The notes: generated by a model from the letters alone, not told the origin. Shown: positions 32,201 to 44,851, counted from the stretch's first letter. The stretch: DNA of 64,000 nucleotides from Gordionus sp. m RMFG-2023 (GCF_954871325.1 NC_088775.1:81941561-82005560), one strand, 5' to 3'. Translations and numbers: made by a program.

Positions 32201-35200
32201 GTGCCATAACTGTAGAAAGCACCATCTAATATATAAAAATAGTTGTCAAAATTAATAATGTTCTTAAATTTTATTTTTCTTTAAAAAAAGAAACAATTTA
32301 ATTTTTGCAAGAATTAAGCATATATTAATTAACAAAATGTTAAATTCATAATTTCAGAGAGTTGCATTGGACCTTCTCTTATTTTCCAAGATTAGCCCGG
32401 TCTAATCTGACCAAGGGCTATCCTGGATAGGACCATGTAGGGCTCGATAGTAAATGATAGATGTTTTTTTATACGATTTGTCAAATGCGATCTGATGTTT
32501 TGTAAGTAAGGCAGTTTCGAGACAAATCCTTTAACTTCGCTGACAGTTTTGACGTTGTGGCGTTCCTAAGATTATATTATTATTTATAAGATTATATATC
32601 TAAAAAATTTATTATAAAGCATGTTTATACAGTATATTAAACATCAATTATCATCCAGCATTGTATTATTCCCAATGGATTACATTATTTTTCCAAAGTG
32701 ATTTATCACGAAAAAAAAGATGAAACTTTTCTAGTTTATTATAATTTGACAAGAGTGCTAAAGCGTTAGAAGCAAAATCTTGTTAACATAGTTGGTAATT
32801 AGAACATTAACCGTTTATGCCAATTTTTAGCCGGCTAAAAATGAGATTTTCTTAAAAATGAAGCAGGAAACTATTATAAATTAAAACGCCTTAATTTTAC
32901 GGATTTTCTCCGACACGTGCCTGTAGATTGAGCCGAATTAGCCGACATTTAGCCATTACCCAACTCTACTTGTTACTATAATCACTTATCGAATATGAGC
33001 CAAAATACATTAGTAATTTACTTTTAAATATAGTTTTTCCAAAAAAATAATCGTATTTCAGACCAAAGATCATTATCCCGCTAGAAATTAAGCAAATTTA
33101 TGACTTTTTTCTTAATAAAAAATTATGGGTAGGGCATCTAATATAAAATCGTTTTATACTGACTGAACCAAAAAATCATTCAAAAATCTTCAAGGTCTAG
33201 CTCGGGCCGTGCGGATCTTTATTTCGGATTATAATACCTCAAACTGGGAAGCCAAGTTCTTAGCCTTGATACTCAAATAAGATCCTACGGCGTTAAAATT
33301 TTTATCCCTGGTTTCGCCGAATATTTCGTCCCTTGAGTTGAGAGATAAGGTTTTGATGGCTTTGTTATTTTCACTCTCCGTGTTGGCAAAGTTGGAATCC
33401 CCTATGCCACCACCCTCCGGAATTTGTTGATCATCTTCATCTACCGAATCGGAAAAGGGATTCGTGGATGTCGAGGCTTGGTTGTTTTTAGTGGATTGAG
33501 AGGCTTTGAAATACTTTAGAAGGCATCTTGAGAGAGGCTAAGAAGAGTTACAGCGTAAAAAAGAGAAATATATTCTTTTCCGATAAATAAAAGGTAGGTG
33601 GGTTTGCCTGATACCAAGAATATCAGGCATTGAATGTAGACTGATAGTGTTAATTTACACGACTTTTACTTAAGTTAGTAAAGCGGCCTACAAAAATACT
33701 AGCATAACGCGAGTTAGATATGCTGTTTATATTTATTTTAAGGACATGTTGAATACTCTATGATTAAAATTTCTACGAATAGTTTGAATCACTGATAATT
33801 AATTGTTTGTTCTGGAATTCATTTTTTTTAAAATACGCGCTTTCGGGAAAATAAACAATAGTAATAACCAATTGATAATTAACCCTCATAAATTGGAAAA
33901 ATTTATATATTTTCTTAGTATAGTCAGCAATGGGCGAAAATTTAAAATGAATGATCAATAAAGAGTAAATTTATATTCTAATTGAGATTGTGAATTTATA
34001 AATCCGAGGTTTGGCGGGAATGGGTTGACTATACCGCCCAAAATAAGAAGCCTTGATCACTTTGAATTTATTAGTTTTTTCTTTCTTTCTCTCTTACTTT
34101 CCTTTTTTAAACACTTCTCTACTTATTTTTGAGAAAAAAATATAACTAACTGCCTTTAATGCCAAAAATTTCGTCGATTAATCCCTCGTAGGTCAATTGA
34201 GTGAGTAAAGGGGTCAGTAAATCCACGCTTCTATCTAAGATAATAAGTGTAGTAGTATTAGGAGAACTATAAGATGCTGAGCTCGAATATGGTTTAGAGC
34301 TCAAATCGTTCGATAAGGATAATGTTTCTTGAAAGGCTTTGTTGATTTTCTCGTTGGCGTCTTGAAAATTTGGGTCTTTTAAGAGCTCGTGAACTTTCTA
34401 ACATGTTTAAGATTGATGTGTATGTGTGTAAAAAAAATTGGTATAAGCAGAAGTGAAATATTAACCTGTTAAAAATATAAAAGCTAAACATAGAGTTTCT
34501 AATATTATTCATAACCTTTGTTTAGTTATTTTTTCTTTTGCAAATAATAATGTATTGTAAATGGGATCGTGTAAATCGGAAAACTTTATATTTTAATGTT
34601 ATTTTCATATATTTATACGCAATGTTGACAACATCCTCGATTTAGCCAATTTATCTAACAGTTAAATCAAGATCGTAATATTGAATTTTATCTCGAAAAT
34701 CTTGATTTAGTCATTTTTAAAAATAGGCTAAATTGAAGAAGAATTTTAACAACACAAAAAAACCCCTGCAGTAAAATTATAACCCCCCCCCCCCATCCTT
34801 TTTATATAGATATTTAATGTATAATATTTTATTGACATTCTAAGTCCGAGATTTAAAACAATAAAGGATCATTTTATTTTTTTTAAAAACACAACGTAAA
34901 GTTCAATTTGGAAGCACTAAATGGTAAATTTTGAAATGGTGTTTACCAAAATGAACTAAATAAATTAACATACCAACAAAAAATAATAATACATCCATAA
35001 ATTAAAACTTTTCTTTTATAAAACTGCACATTTAATATTCCTTGAGCCCGTCTCCACACTTCAGGGCCGCCCGTGATTAATTAATTTCATTTAAAAAAAA
35101 TAGGTCATACTTTAGCAGCGACTCCTTTGCTAATAATTTTCGGTTTGGTATTACATAATAAAGGATGGATTTTCAATAATTTGTTGAGAGCTCTGCCAGA

Positions 35201-38200
35201 TAGATACAAAGAGAATGGATCATATTCAAGGATTAAATCCTAAAATTTTTTTTTTGCTGGTAAGAATTTAAAACGTGACAAATATTAAGGGTACCTTATA
35301 AACTCCCAGTATTTCCATAGATATTAAGTCACTATCAAATGGAAATAGATCGGCACCCAGATTTCCTATACTGGTAAATATAGTGTATAGATCTAACTCC
35401 TATTAAAAATTTTTTTTTTTTAAAAAAACAATAGTTTGTGAAATTTTTAAAAAATAATTATGTTTACTTTCAATTTTTCATCATATAAGACAAAGTTTTT
35501 TGGAACCCACAATAAATGAAGTTCTTTATGATTGAAGTTTTTCTTTTGAAAACTAAATTTATATATTTTATTAATTCAAAATAATTCAAATTTTTAAAAA
35601 TTTATAATTTGTGGCCTAATTCAACCAAGTTATACAAAAACATTCTGTAAACCATAGCCTATTTAAAAAAAAAATTGTTCAGAGTTAGGATAGATCTGAA
35701 CAGCTGTTCAAATCTAAAATCCAGAACCCCATTATTTTATAGGAACCTCATACGTTGGCAGAAACCATGTAAATTATTTGAAAGGCAGTGAAATTCATTT
35801 TTAGAAAATATATTCTGTGTTTAGATATCCCTTCTCATTATAGAGTTTTTAAAAACGGGAAAATTATTTGAGAATCGGAAATAGGAAATTTTTCTAGAAC
35901 TTGATTCCATACTTTTAAATTACCTCGGATCTATTTTATTTATTTGATATTATGCTTAGATCAAAGATTTTTTCTTGAGGGGAAGAGGGGGAGGGGTAAG
36001 GTTACCAGATCCTGCTTAGTGTAAAAGAGGACATATTTTTTAAATATATTTTAGATAAGATATTAAAATAAATTTAAGATAAAAATTAAATTGATTTTTA
36101 AGCAGTCATTTATTTTCACGGTATTTATATATAAATAACATTAAATAATTAAAATAGAATAAAATTAATATAACTTATAAATCATATATTTTTTAATTTC
36201 ATATTTTTCATAATATATTTCTCTAATTTTTTTTAGAAATCTTGGTAAAAACGATCTAAAATGTATAGCGCGTGCATGTAATTGCTTTAATAGATTCTAC
36301 GGATAATCTATTCCTTTTATTTGTCCATTGACTATTGATTAAAGAAAAGATTCTTTCCATGTTAACATTATGAGCTGGTAAAGCAAAAATGTAAGGGTGT
36401 GCCGATCCACATATTTTTCACCAATCCGATCCGATATTGCTTCAAAACCGATCCGATACCGATCCATATTTATACTGATTTTTAATCACCCCCGTTTGAA
36501 GAAATCAATATTTTTTATGCAAAAAATCGAATTATAAATTTAATTTAATTTTTTTTATTTCTACAATTAAGACTATAATAAAAATATATATATAATAATA
36601 TATCCATATTATGATGGTATTTAATATATAAAATTATAATATATTAGATTTTTTTAATAAATATGAGAGCCTCCAGATTTTCTGGGAATAAGCTTCTACG
36701 ATATGGATTATCTATATTTCCTGCCGTACTGAAGGCAGACTCAGATGATTCCGCAGATAACGCATTTTGCAAAATTATCTTTGTCTTTTGTAAGATATTC
36801 CCATAATTCAGATACCATATTTAAAAAAATTCTTTTATTTAAAGTATAAATAAAAAAATTGGCGTTATTTAAAAAGATTTATAAATAAAACTTTGGGTGT
36901 TCCTTTCTATTTTTATAAAAAAAAACTTTTAAAATACTATAAATCTATTTTAAAAATGAAATAAAATTTAAAAAAATTATTTAGAAAATATTATAATATA
37001 AAATAAAAATACATAACATAAAATATAATAACAAAAAAAAGAAAAGTAAAAAGATCGGACCGGGTCGGTTTTTACAGGTATCGGCACGATCCGATATTTT
37101 CGGAAATCGCTAAATATCGGTACCGATCCTATCAGATATTTAATATCGGCACAGCTCTACTCTAAATAAAATTATTAATAACATTTTTTAGGATTGTGAC
37201 AAAGTTAAAATAATCTAGTTATAAATGTGCATTAGACATCTGCAAAAGTACCGGGCCTATTTTTTTTTTTAAAAAAATAGGGTTCAGGCTGGGTCGGACC
37301 TTTTATTTTTAAAAAAGTTCAGGCCGGATCAGTTCTTGAAAATTTTTTTAAATAATATTTATGTTAAATTTTTTATGTAAAATAAAAATATTTGTATAAA
37401 AATTAATTTCTATATTTAAATAAATTTGGGCTGGGCTGGCAAAACTTTTTAAAAAAAATTTTGGGTTAGGCTGGGCTTGAAAAATTAGGGCAGATGCAGA
37501 TCACTAATGCACATATCTAGGAATTGTACAAGATAAAATAGCCTATTTGAATGTTAATAAAACTTTAAAATAAGTAATCAAAGAAAAATATTTTAGGGAA
37601 GAGTCAAAAATAAAATGAGCCACTATTTTGGATTGGTTTTTATAAATAATTTTCTGCCAATCCAACCCCGAAGAAATTTTTTGGCCAATTCTAATACTTA
37701 TTTATAATAATTTTCTATTATAACTAACTTTAATGTTATAACAATATTCCAAGATGTTTATGAATAAAAGTATTAGTTGCAAATCTAGTGCAAATTCTGA
37801 GTCTGCAAATGTCATAATTTTCAAACCTGACCCAGTGGTAATTTAGTTAATGCCCAAACCATCCAAAATTTTTATTGGCTCAGTCCAGTTTCAATTTTTA
37901 CTGAGGTTGCCAGCCCCTGCTCAATTTTTAGATTTTTCTAACAAGGTGGATTCTATGAAATATCAGAATTCATTAAATATATACACAAAATTTTTTTTAT
38001 TTAGTTGGCCCATATTTTTTTTCTCTAGTATCCAACCCTGCACATGAGCTGGGCATTGCACATATCTAATATACACATTAATAACAAGTTCATTTATTAT
38101 CAAAAGTCCTAATACTTTAGGACTCTATGATCATTTTTAAATACAAATGAAATATTAATGTTTTTTTAAAAATTATTAGTAAAATCGTGATATTTATTTA

Positions 38201-38690
38201 ACACGATTGCACAAATATAAATGATAATCTTTTTGAAAATATTCTAATGCATAGCTTAGGCTAGGTTATATTTAAAAAAATATTTCAATTAATCATTATT
38301 TAAAAAAATATTTTAATACCTATTTATAAAAAAATACAATGAGTTTATATTATTTAAATCAGGTTTTATTATAAATATTATATGCTTGGCTGATTCCATA
38401 GGTACCGATTGTTCTTTAAGTGAGTACATATGAATTACATCATTATCCTGTAAATATATTAAAAAATGATAAAAAAATCCTAAACCTTTAAAATTTGATA
38501 TTCTATGATCAAACTAATTGAAGCAATAACGTTTTCATCCCATATTATAATCTAAAAATGTATATAAAATTTGTTGGATTATATTATTTACTTTTGGACC
38601 ATTTAAATGATCCAGAATATCTAAAATATCTCTCTTTAAAATTTCTTTTATAGCCCAAGTATTAATTCTACCAGAATTTAAATATGACAT
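26222..38690 (-). CDS. VPS33A: VPS33A, Sec1/Munc18-family subunit of HOPS/CORVET, 16 exons
   Basis: SM protein that templates SNARE assembly in the HOPS/CORVET endolysosomal tethers. Exons, 5' to 3' on the minus strand: 38690-38592, 38551-38486, 38447-38320, 35552-35468, 35399-35295, 35239-35111, 34397-34151, 33503-33238, 32565-32475, 32109-32035, 31860-31781, 31697-31611, 30944-30798, 27986-27824, 26822-26613, 26304-26222. Phases agree throughout and give 686 codons plus stop (human 596). Diagnostic stretches are [19 protein letters not shown] (from residue 258), [68 protein letters not shown] and the end [14 protein letters not shown]. The extra length is two polar low-complexity linkers, in exon 8 and exon 15. 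Introns 1 and 2 are about 40 bp, whereas introns 3 and 13 (about 2.8 kb each) carry hAT insertions. VPS33A fits better than VPS33B. The acceptor of exon 8 is the least certain border. The gene is convergent with MIC60. Confidence 0.95.
26823..27823. other. VPS33A intron 14
   Basis: A GT-AG intron of about 1.0 kb between phase-1 exons. It holds A+T-rich sequence, a short C-rich stretch at about 27575-27600, and copies of a CTGTTTAG-containing repeat that recurs near 40300-40490. No coding or transposase signal was seen. Confidence 0.6.
28595..28811. mobile_element. Probable hAT MITE in VPS33A intron 13
   Basis: Inverted ends CAGGCTTGTGAACCAAAA and TTTTGGTTCACAGGTCTG (16 of 18 positions). The neighbouring octamers CATTTATC and CATTCAAG share only CATT, so the target duplication is eroded or the borders are slightly off. 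The ends resemble those of the MITE at 49023-49663. Confidence 0.6.
28998..30726 (-). mobile_element. hAT of the GGCCCGG family with perfect target duplication
   Basis: A 1729-bp element from CAGAGACCTGCAGAGGTAC to GGGCCTGCAGGTCTCTG, flanked by identical octamers ATTTATAT at 28990-28997 and 30727-30734. The ends are packed with GGCCCGGCCCGG motifs. It lies in VPS33A intron 13 in the sense orientation of the gene. It carries only a C-terminal transposase fragment, so it is non-autonomous. It is the intact reference for the truncated copy at 10764. Confidence 0.93.
29777..30175 (-). pseudogene. hAT transposase C-terminal fragment (dimerisation domain)
   Basis: A 132-codon open frame from ATG 30175 with an acidic start, then [19 protein letters not shown] and [17 protein letters not shown], followed by [16 protein letters not shown]: the complete hAT C-terminal dimerisation domain. 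No catalytic core is present in the element. A fragment containing only the dimer domain could in principle bind a full transposase, but there is no sign of expression beyond the open frame itself. Confidence 0.75.
35995..36391 (-). mobile_element. Remnant of a fourth hAT family
   Basis: GGTAAGGTTACCAGATCC at about 35995 resembles a hAT terminus. The minus strand from 36391 to about 36260 encodes [20 protein letters not shown] and [15 protein letters not shown], a hAT dimerisation motif (ERIFSLMNNQWT-like). The remnant is broken at 36392 by the next element. It sits in VPS33A intron 3. Confidence 0.6.
36392..37159 (-). mobile_element. Internally deleted hAT of the GATCCGAT family
   Basis: Ends TAAGGGTGTGCCGATCC and ATCGGCACAGCTCTA with GATCCGATATT subterminal repeats, as in the elements at 3191 and 5947. 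Inside, the C-terminal dimer exon ([13 protein letters not shown]) is joined directly to the N-terminal BED start (VSELWEY...CVICG), so the whole catalytic core is missing. Flanking octamers (CAAAAATG, CTCTAAAT) do not match. It interrupts the hAT remnant on its left, inside VPS33A intron 3. Confidence 0.8.
37233..37506. mobile_element. hAT MITE, second copy of the 21802 family
   Basis: Starts TAGACATCTGCAAAAGTACC and ends GGGCAGATGCAGATCACTA, with CGGGCC/GGGCTGGGC subterminal motifs. Flanking octamers ATGTGCAT (37225-37232) and ATGCACAT (37507-37514) differ by two transitions. Part of VPS33A intron 3. Confidence 0.7.
37840..38318 (+). repeat. Direct repeat, copy A (VPS33A intron 3)
   Basis: It contains GTTAATGCCCAAACC, GGGCATTGCACATATCTAA and TTTAGGACTCTATGAT in this order; the same phrases recur in the same orientation at 39025-39612. 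It abuts the donor of VPS33A exon 3. The first half, bounded by GTTAATGCCCA and TGGGCATTGCAC, looks like a MITE. Confidence 0.6.
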
Positions 38691-41500
38691 TATGAATGAA
38701 TGATCATCATATGTTTCTTATTTATCTATACATATTAGAAAATTACAGCTGATTTTGTTGACCTATGATGCATTTTACTTAATTTGATAGTTATGATTGG
38801 CAATATTCCTATTAACTATCATAAGATCCAATTGGACAGCTAAGATATTTGAGACTCAGATCCAATTATACAATCCAATATTTTTCTTTCTTCTAAATGT
38901 CAATCAGAATCATGTTATTTAAAACCTTACTCATGGCATTCATTTATTACCTTATTTCCCAAATTGCTGATTTTCTATATTTATATTTTGTGAGTAGTTA
39001 AAACTTTATTATTTATATCATATTAGTGGGAATAGAGTTAATGCCTAACCATACCAAATTTTTGCTTGGCCCAGCACAGTTTGAATTTTTTACTGAGGTT
39101 ACCAAGCCCTTCCCTGTTTTTATTTTTTTCTAAAAATACAAGGCCTAAACAAAAATATATGTTGTTGAACACCAAATATGTATTTATAATTTTGGATAGT
39201 GGTTAAATTAAAAAGATTATAATTTATGGATCTTCTATGAAAATATCAGCATTCACTAAATATATATAAAAAAAATAAATTTAGATTTTTTCTTTTAATG
39301 CTACCCGATCCCGCCGATGGTCTGGGCATTGCGCTTCTCTAATATAAACACATTGATAATACATTTAATATTGACAGGCTCTAATATTTTAGGACTCTAT
39401 GATAATTCATTTAATATTGGCAGGCTCTAATATTTTAGTACTCTATGATAATTTTAAATTGTGATACAAATTAAATATTAATATGTTTTTTAAATCACCA
39501 GTAAAATTTTGATTTGTTAGCACTAATATAAATGATACACTTTTTAAAAATATTTTAATGCGTAGCTCATAAAAAAATATTACAATTAGTCATTATTTTA
39601 AAAAGCATTTTGGGACTAGGCCTGAAACTCGGGCTCGACAGGGGAAAAAAATAATTTTTTAGAACAATCCGAGATTTTTTTCACAACATGGGTCGGACTG
39701 TGCAATCTGAGTCAAAAATTTATAGAATCTATTTTCTAATGTCATCTTCGCAGATTCCCTTCTCAAAATCCTTAAAAACTTAGTAATTAAATCTAAAGAT
39801 TTATTTAAAATTAACTTCATTTAAAACTTAATGCCAACCTATCTACTGGTTTGCTTATCTAACCAAGCTGTCTTCTTTTACAATGTACACTCTTTTTTTT
39901 TCCTTTAAATCATCCAGTACTCGTAAACAAAATCAGTAAGGCACATAGACCTAGGATTATAATTTTAGAAGTATTCGATCAAGCATCATCCTATTAGTCT
40001 TTTATTCAAATATTTTTTGTTCTCTTTCTCTTTCTCTCATCTCCTAAGTTTATCATATCATCGTATGATATACCGAATCCATATATTTATAACTTCTCTT
40101 TCCAGTGTCTTTCTTACATAAATATTAAAATTAAATTTTTACTAAATTCCAGATTAAATTCTGAAAAAATAATTCTGAAAAATATTTTAAACAAGACAAT
40201 ATTCGCATAAATTTTTATATATTTTATATATATTTTGTCAAACTATGCATTTTTTTAAAATAATTCTTATTTAATTACTCTATTCTTAGGCCGTTTCTAG
40301 TTTAACTTATTTTTAATATTTATTTGGCTAAACAGATTTTGAAAACACACTATTTCGCTTTTTCTCGTTTTTTGTTTTTATTTTTATTTTTTTGTTTTTG
40401 ATGTTTTTTTTCTTTCTTACTTTTTAAGCTGTTAGCGAAGCTATATAGCTGGCTAAACAGCCGGCTGTTTAGTAATAAGACACTGTCTTACTGTTTATAG
40501 TAAAGATATTGTTAATGATTGTAGGTAATAAATAAATTGATAAATATATTGTGGAGTTATCACGATTAGGGAAACTGGATATTATTAATTTCTTGAATCA
40601 GAACAATAAATCATATAAAATTAAATTATAATATTATAATTTCAAAACCAAATATAATTTTATATATTTCAATATTTTGAATTTAATAATTTTAAAACAA
40701 TCCATAAATAATTTATACATAAAAAAGCAATATTTTTATTGATGATTTGCAAGCCCTGCCAAAATTATTTATTCGCCAACATAAAGCCTTACTTGAAATA
40801 GAATTATTCGTTCGCCCGGTCCGAATTTATTTAAATATAGAAATTAATAGTATTTTTTTTTAATTTAGTTTTACTGGACATAATCGGAATTCTTGATCAT
40901 TCTAATAAACAAATAAAAAAATATTACGCCTTGTTATTGGAAATTTTTTATGTCAAATTTATTTCAAAATTTAAGCCCTGTCCGGCCCAAAAATAATAGG
41001 CTCTATCCAGAACCAATTTTTTTAAAAAATACCGGTCCCAATTCGGAACCGGCTCCTATATTTATGGGTAAAGGTATGCTGACTGATTAATTTTATAATT
41101 TCCATTTCCATTTCAATTTATAATTTATTTATCTCTGAATTATCATTTTTTATCTTTAATATATAATTGGAAGAATTGAATTATTTTTTAAAAAAAATAT
41201 TCTAAATTAAAATAAATATATTAAGTATAATATTTAAAAAAAATATTATCTTAATTAGATTCAGAGTCGAAATAATATATTATTTTAATAATGATATTTT
41301 GATTAATTTCAAAAGTTACCTTTTAAAGAATGATGTTCAATAATTATTATTCATATCATAATAATTTTATATTTTATATTTCTCTACTATTTATTCTCAA
41401 AGCAATCGCTTCTAACTTTAATATTATTAATTGGTAACAAAATCAGAGAACGAAATTTCTTTCTAATTACCTCCAATTAGTTTTTCTAAGATCAAAACTA
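38691..41500. other. Upstream region of VPS33A and GPCR spacer
   Basis: Apart from direct-repeat copy B there is no coding signal. A CTGTTTAG-containing inverted segment (AGCTGGCTAAACAGCCGGCTGTTTAG near 40450) and C/G-richer patches at 39600-39720 and 40740-41080 (GCAAGCCCTGCC, AACCGGCTCC) resemble eroded hAT MITE ends. Confidence 0.4.
39025..39612 (+). repeat. Direct repeat, copy B (upstream of VPS33A)
   Basis: A diverged copy of 37840-38318, same orientation, beginning GTTAATGCCTAACC and including GGGCATTGCGCTTCTCTAA. It has an extra internal doubling of the GGCTCTAATATTTTAG...CTCTATGATAA segment (about 39370-39450). Copies A and B bracket exons 1-3 of VPS33A. Confidence 0.6.
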
Positions 41501-42560
41501 ATGAGGTTGTTGTCTATTAAAAATTCTAGAAATTTGGAAAGGCCAATATTTGTGCAAATCCTATTACTGAAAGCAATTTTAAGGATAGTAGTAATTTCTC
41601 TGATAATTTATCTTATATCAACGATCAAAAAAAATCTAAATTATTACCTTACATGGATAGCTTATTTAAATATAATGACAATTTTATTTTCTCTATTGCT
41701 TCTACAAATATTGATATACGATCTTACGTGAATTCTCTGTATTTCAATGATAAAAGTTTGCGAATTTTAGTTCTAAGTACGTCTTAATATTTATCAATGG
41801 ATTTTATACAGCTATCTATATTTTGCTTATGCCTGTTGCTAGATAGGTATATTAGTCTAAAATATCCCAATTCATTAAATCGATTTAAAGTCTCCAAAAT
41901 TAATGCGATATGCATCATATCCTATCCTGATTTTGTGTCACACATAATATTGGTATGATTCCAAGAGCTGTTTTGATCCTCAAAATATTAATAATCACAG
42001 TCTAAGAGACTCTAACTCAATAATATATTACAAGGTTCTTATTAATCACCCGAGTTTGATTTCTGTTTATGATTCCATCCGGAAAGTAAAGTTATCAATT
42101 TTTCCGGGTATTTTTATCTTGTACTTTGGAATATTCATCACTTAAGAACTTCGTGTATTTTTTGTTAAAAAAAGACGACGGACTCACAAAAACCGGACTC
42201 AAGATGAGAATATGGCATTAGCCAAAAAGGAATGGAAGTCAAATTTTTTACAAAATATTTCAACCATCTTATATTATATATTATATTGCATATGCATAAT
42301 ACCGAATATATCAGTCATAATATTTTGGGGAAAATAGGAAGTGTATTGAGTAAAAGTCATTCATGGCTAGCCTTCAATGTTACAAAATAGCTAACATTCT
42401 AGAAGTCATATTTTTTAATTTTTTCGATAACAACTTTAAATATGCCATCAAAAAAAGTGTTTAATAAGATTTTCAGAAAAATGTACCCAGGCTAACCTGT
42501 GACTGCAATAATCATGGCCTCCAGTTACAGAGTCGTAAAAGACACACCCGCCATACGGGT
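41501..42560 (+). pseudogene. Second, more decayed copy of the same GPCR
   Basis: Tandem paralogue of the receptor at 43686, same strand, start to start about 2.2 kb apart. The first part reads RIVVISLIIYLISTI, having lost the GIFGN segment of TM1, then NYYLTWIAYLNIMTILFS as TM2. Further on, pieces corresponding to TM3 (CLLLDRYISLKYPN), TM5-TM6 and TM7 (SWLAFNVTK followed by a TAG, then ANILE-like residues) can be followed to about 42560 but in changing frames with stops. It is therefore a pseudogene, older than its neighbour. It is useful as a reference for what the neighbour has lost (it keeps Trp in TM2 and the WLAFN stretch before TM7). Confidence 0.7.
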
Positions 42561-43685
42561 AGGGCCAAACTAAATTTTTAATACAGTGGCCCCAAAGAGT
42601 GACCTATCTTCCAATAATTTAGAAGTTTTTTTGGATTGTAAAAATATACTAAACAATTATAAAAAAATATTTGTATAGAATCCTGTTGTGTCCATGTTTA
42701 GTTGCTTAGTGTAATTGTTCAATTTTGAAAAACGGATAATCAAATATTTTAGCCAAAATATATTGTGCAAGCCTGTAGAATTTGCTTATAGGTGGCAGAA
42801 AGATATGGCCGTCTATTAAAAAAATAATATCTGGGCTTGCTTAGTACTATTTTCGCTAAAAATCTTAATTTTATAATTGGCTAAATTGAACCGTTCAACA
42901 ACATTTAATATTGCTAATGAGAGGAGGGGCTCTGTCAGAATTCACATATAGAAATTTTATTATTATTAATTTTTTACGTATACCATATTCTTGAATTATA
43001 TATAGATTAAAAAAAAATATGAATGTGTTTTGTGTCCTTTTGTTTATAAAAATTGAAATCAAAGGAGTGGCTAAGAAGTGTAGCCCTTTTTAAATTAATT
43101 TAACAAAACTCGGTAGTGGAAAGGAAAGCTCCTCAAAAGAGAACGTTAACCACTCTGCCCCATATTTGATTAAAATAGTCTCTCCTATTTTTGTTTATAT
43201 TAATCAATTTTTATTTTATGTTCATGAATTTAATATTGTATATAATAATATTATTGGTTATTATATTAGTTTCTCTTATTTATTTTTATAATAAATAAAT
43301 TTTATATATATTCTTAACTTATCTAATATATAATGAACAAATATTTTAAAATTTGTAAATATTTAAACGTTTTACTTAATACTCGAAATCTGCATCAAAT
43401 TTTGACTTGTAAAAATATGAATAATATAGAAATAAAGATTTAAATATTTAAAAAAAATAAAATAAATAATGATATTTTAATAAAATTCAAAAATTCAATT
43501 TTGACCGATATTCGATAATTGGAATTCAGATCATATTCACATATATATTTATCTCCTATTTATTGAGCTTTAACAATCGCTTTTAACTTTAGTATATTAT
43601 TTGGTTATATACACATCATTCAACTATAATGTTATAACGAATTTATTTATATTACTTCCTATCTTTTTTAAAATCAAGGTGAATA
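42561..43685. other. Spacer between the GPCR copies
   Basis: A+T-rich DNA without exons. The last 150 bp (TATTTATTGAGCTTTAACAA...) resemble the sequence before the first copy (41380-41500), so the tandem duplication included upstream flank. Confidence 0.4.
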
Positions 43686-44851
43686 ATGTTAAATCTTAGT
43701 AAAATCTTACAAAACTTGGTAATAATCGTTAACCTTTGTGCAGAACCGACTAAAATATTGGATTTCATAACAGTTTTAAGAATAGTAGTAATACCAATTC
43801 TTCTTATCTTGGGAATTTTCGGAAATTCTCTAATGATTTATCTTATATCAATAATCAGGAAAAAAATTTTAAATTATTATTACCTTAAATAGATAGCTTA
43901 TTTAAATATAATGAAAATTTTATTTTTCTTCATTTCTTCTACAAGTTTTCATATACTATCTAACGTAAATTCTCCATATTTTAATGATCAAAAATTTGTG
44001 AATTATAGTTCTAAGTACACCTTAATATTTACCAATGGATTTTATAGCACTTCTATTTTTTGCTTATGCCTGTTATTGCTAGATAGGTATATTGGCCTAA
44101 AATATCCTCATATATTTAATCGTTTTGAAGCCTCCAAACGAATGCGATATGTACCATATCCCATCCTTATTTCGTGTAATTTATTATATTTTTCTTGTTA
44201 CTTCTGGTATGATATGAAGAGCTGTTATTTAATTCCTCAAAATATTACCACTAATTACAGCCTACGGAATTCTAGCTCAATAAAATACTACAAAATTTTA
44301 CTTAACGAACCTCGTTGGATTTTTGTTTATGATTTATTCCGAGAAATAATATTATCAGTTTTTCCGGGTATTTTTATCTTATACTTTAGTATATACATCA
44401 CTTATGAAATACGCGTATTCTTTGTTAGGAAAAAACGGATAAGTAATGATATTAGGGCTACTATTGAGATTATCGCCTTAGCCGAAAAGGAATGGAAATT
44501 AAATTTTTTTCAAAATATTTCGGCCATCTTATATTTTATACTGTATTTCATATGCAGTGTACCGAGTATACTAGTCACAATGCTTCGGCGAACGATAGAA
44601 AATAAATTGAGAATAAGTAAACTCCGTGGTTGGCCATAAATATTATGGAAATAGCAAACACTCTAATCATAATTTTTACCCTAAGCTTTTTAATTTATAT
44701 CGTGTTCGATAAAAACTTTAAACATGCCATCCAAACACGTGTTGATAAAATTTTAGGAAATGTTTATCCTCTCGAAACTGTGACTGGAATAGTCATGGCA
44801 TCTAACTACAGAGATGTAAAGAACAACTTTATAATCCCAGCAGTGCGGTGA
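43686..44851 (+). pseudogene. Class A GPCR, FMRFamide-receptor-like, probably inactivated
   Basis: Seven-helix receptor of the peptide (FMRFamide-like) type. TM1 contains GIFGNSLMIYLIS with the GN motif. The end of TM3 reads LLLLDRYIGLKYPH (DRY motif). TM4-TM6 follow, and TM7 is IMEIANTLIIIFTLSF followed by a basic tail with FKHAI. The frame opening at 43686 is interrupted by a TAG at 43890-43892 in TM2; the tandem paralogue has TGG (Trp) there, so this looks like a nonsense change. Near 44615 the reading frame shifts just before TM7, and the paralogue suggests one lost base before the WLAIN stretch. Alternatively a 38-bp GT-AG intron (GTAAAC...GGAAATAG, about 44606-44643) could bridge this in phase, but it would remove conserved residues. 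I favour a pseudogene of recent origin; a sequencing error at either site cannot be excluded. Confidence 0.7.
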
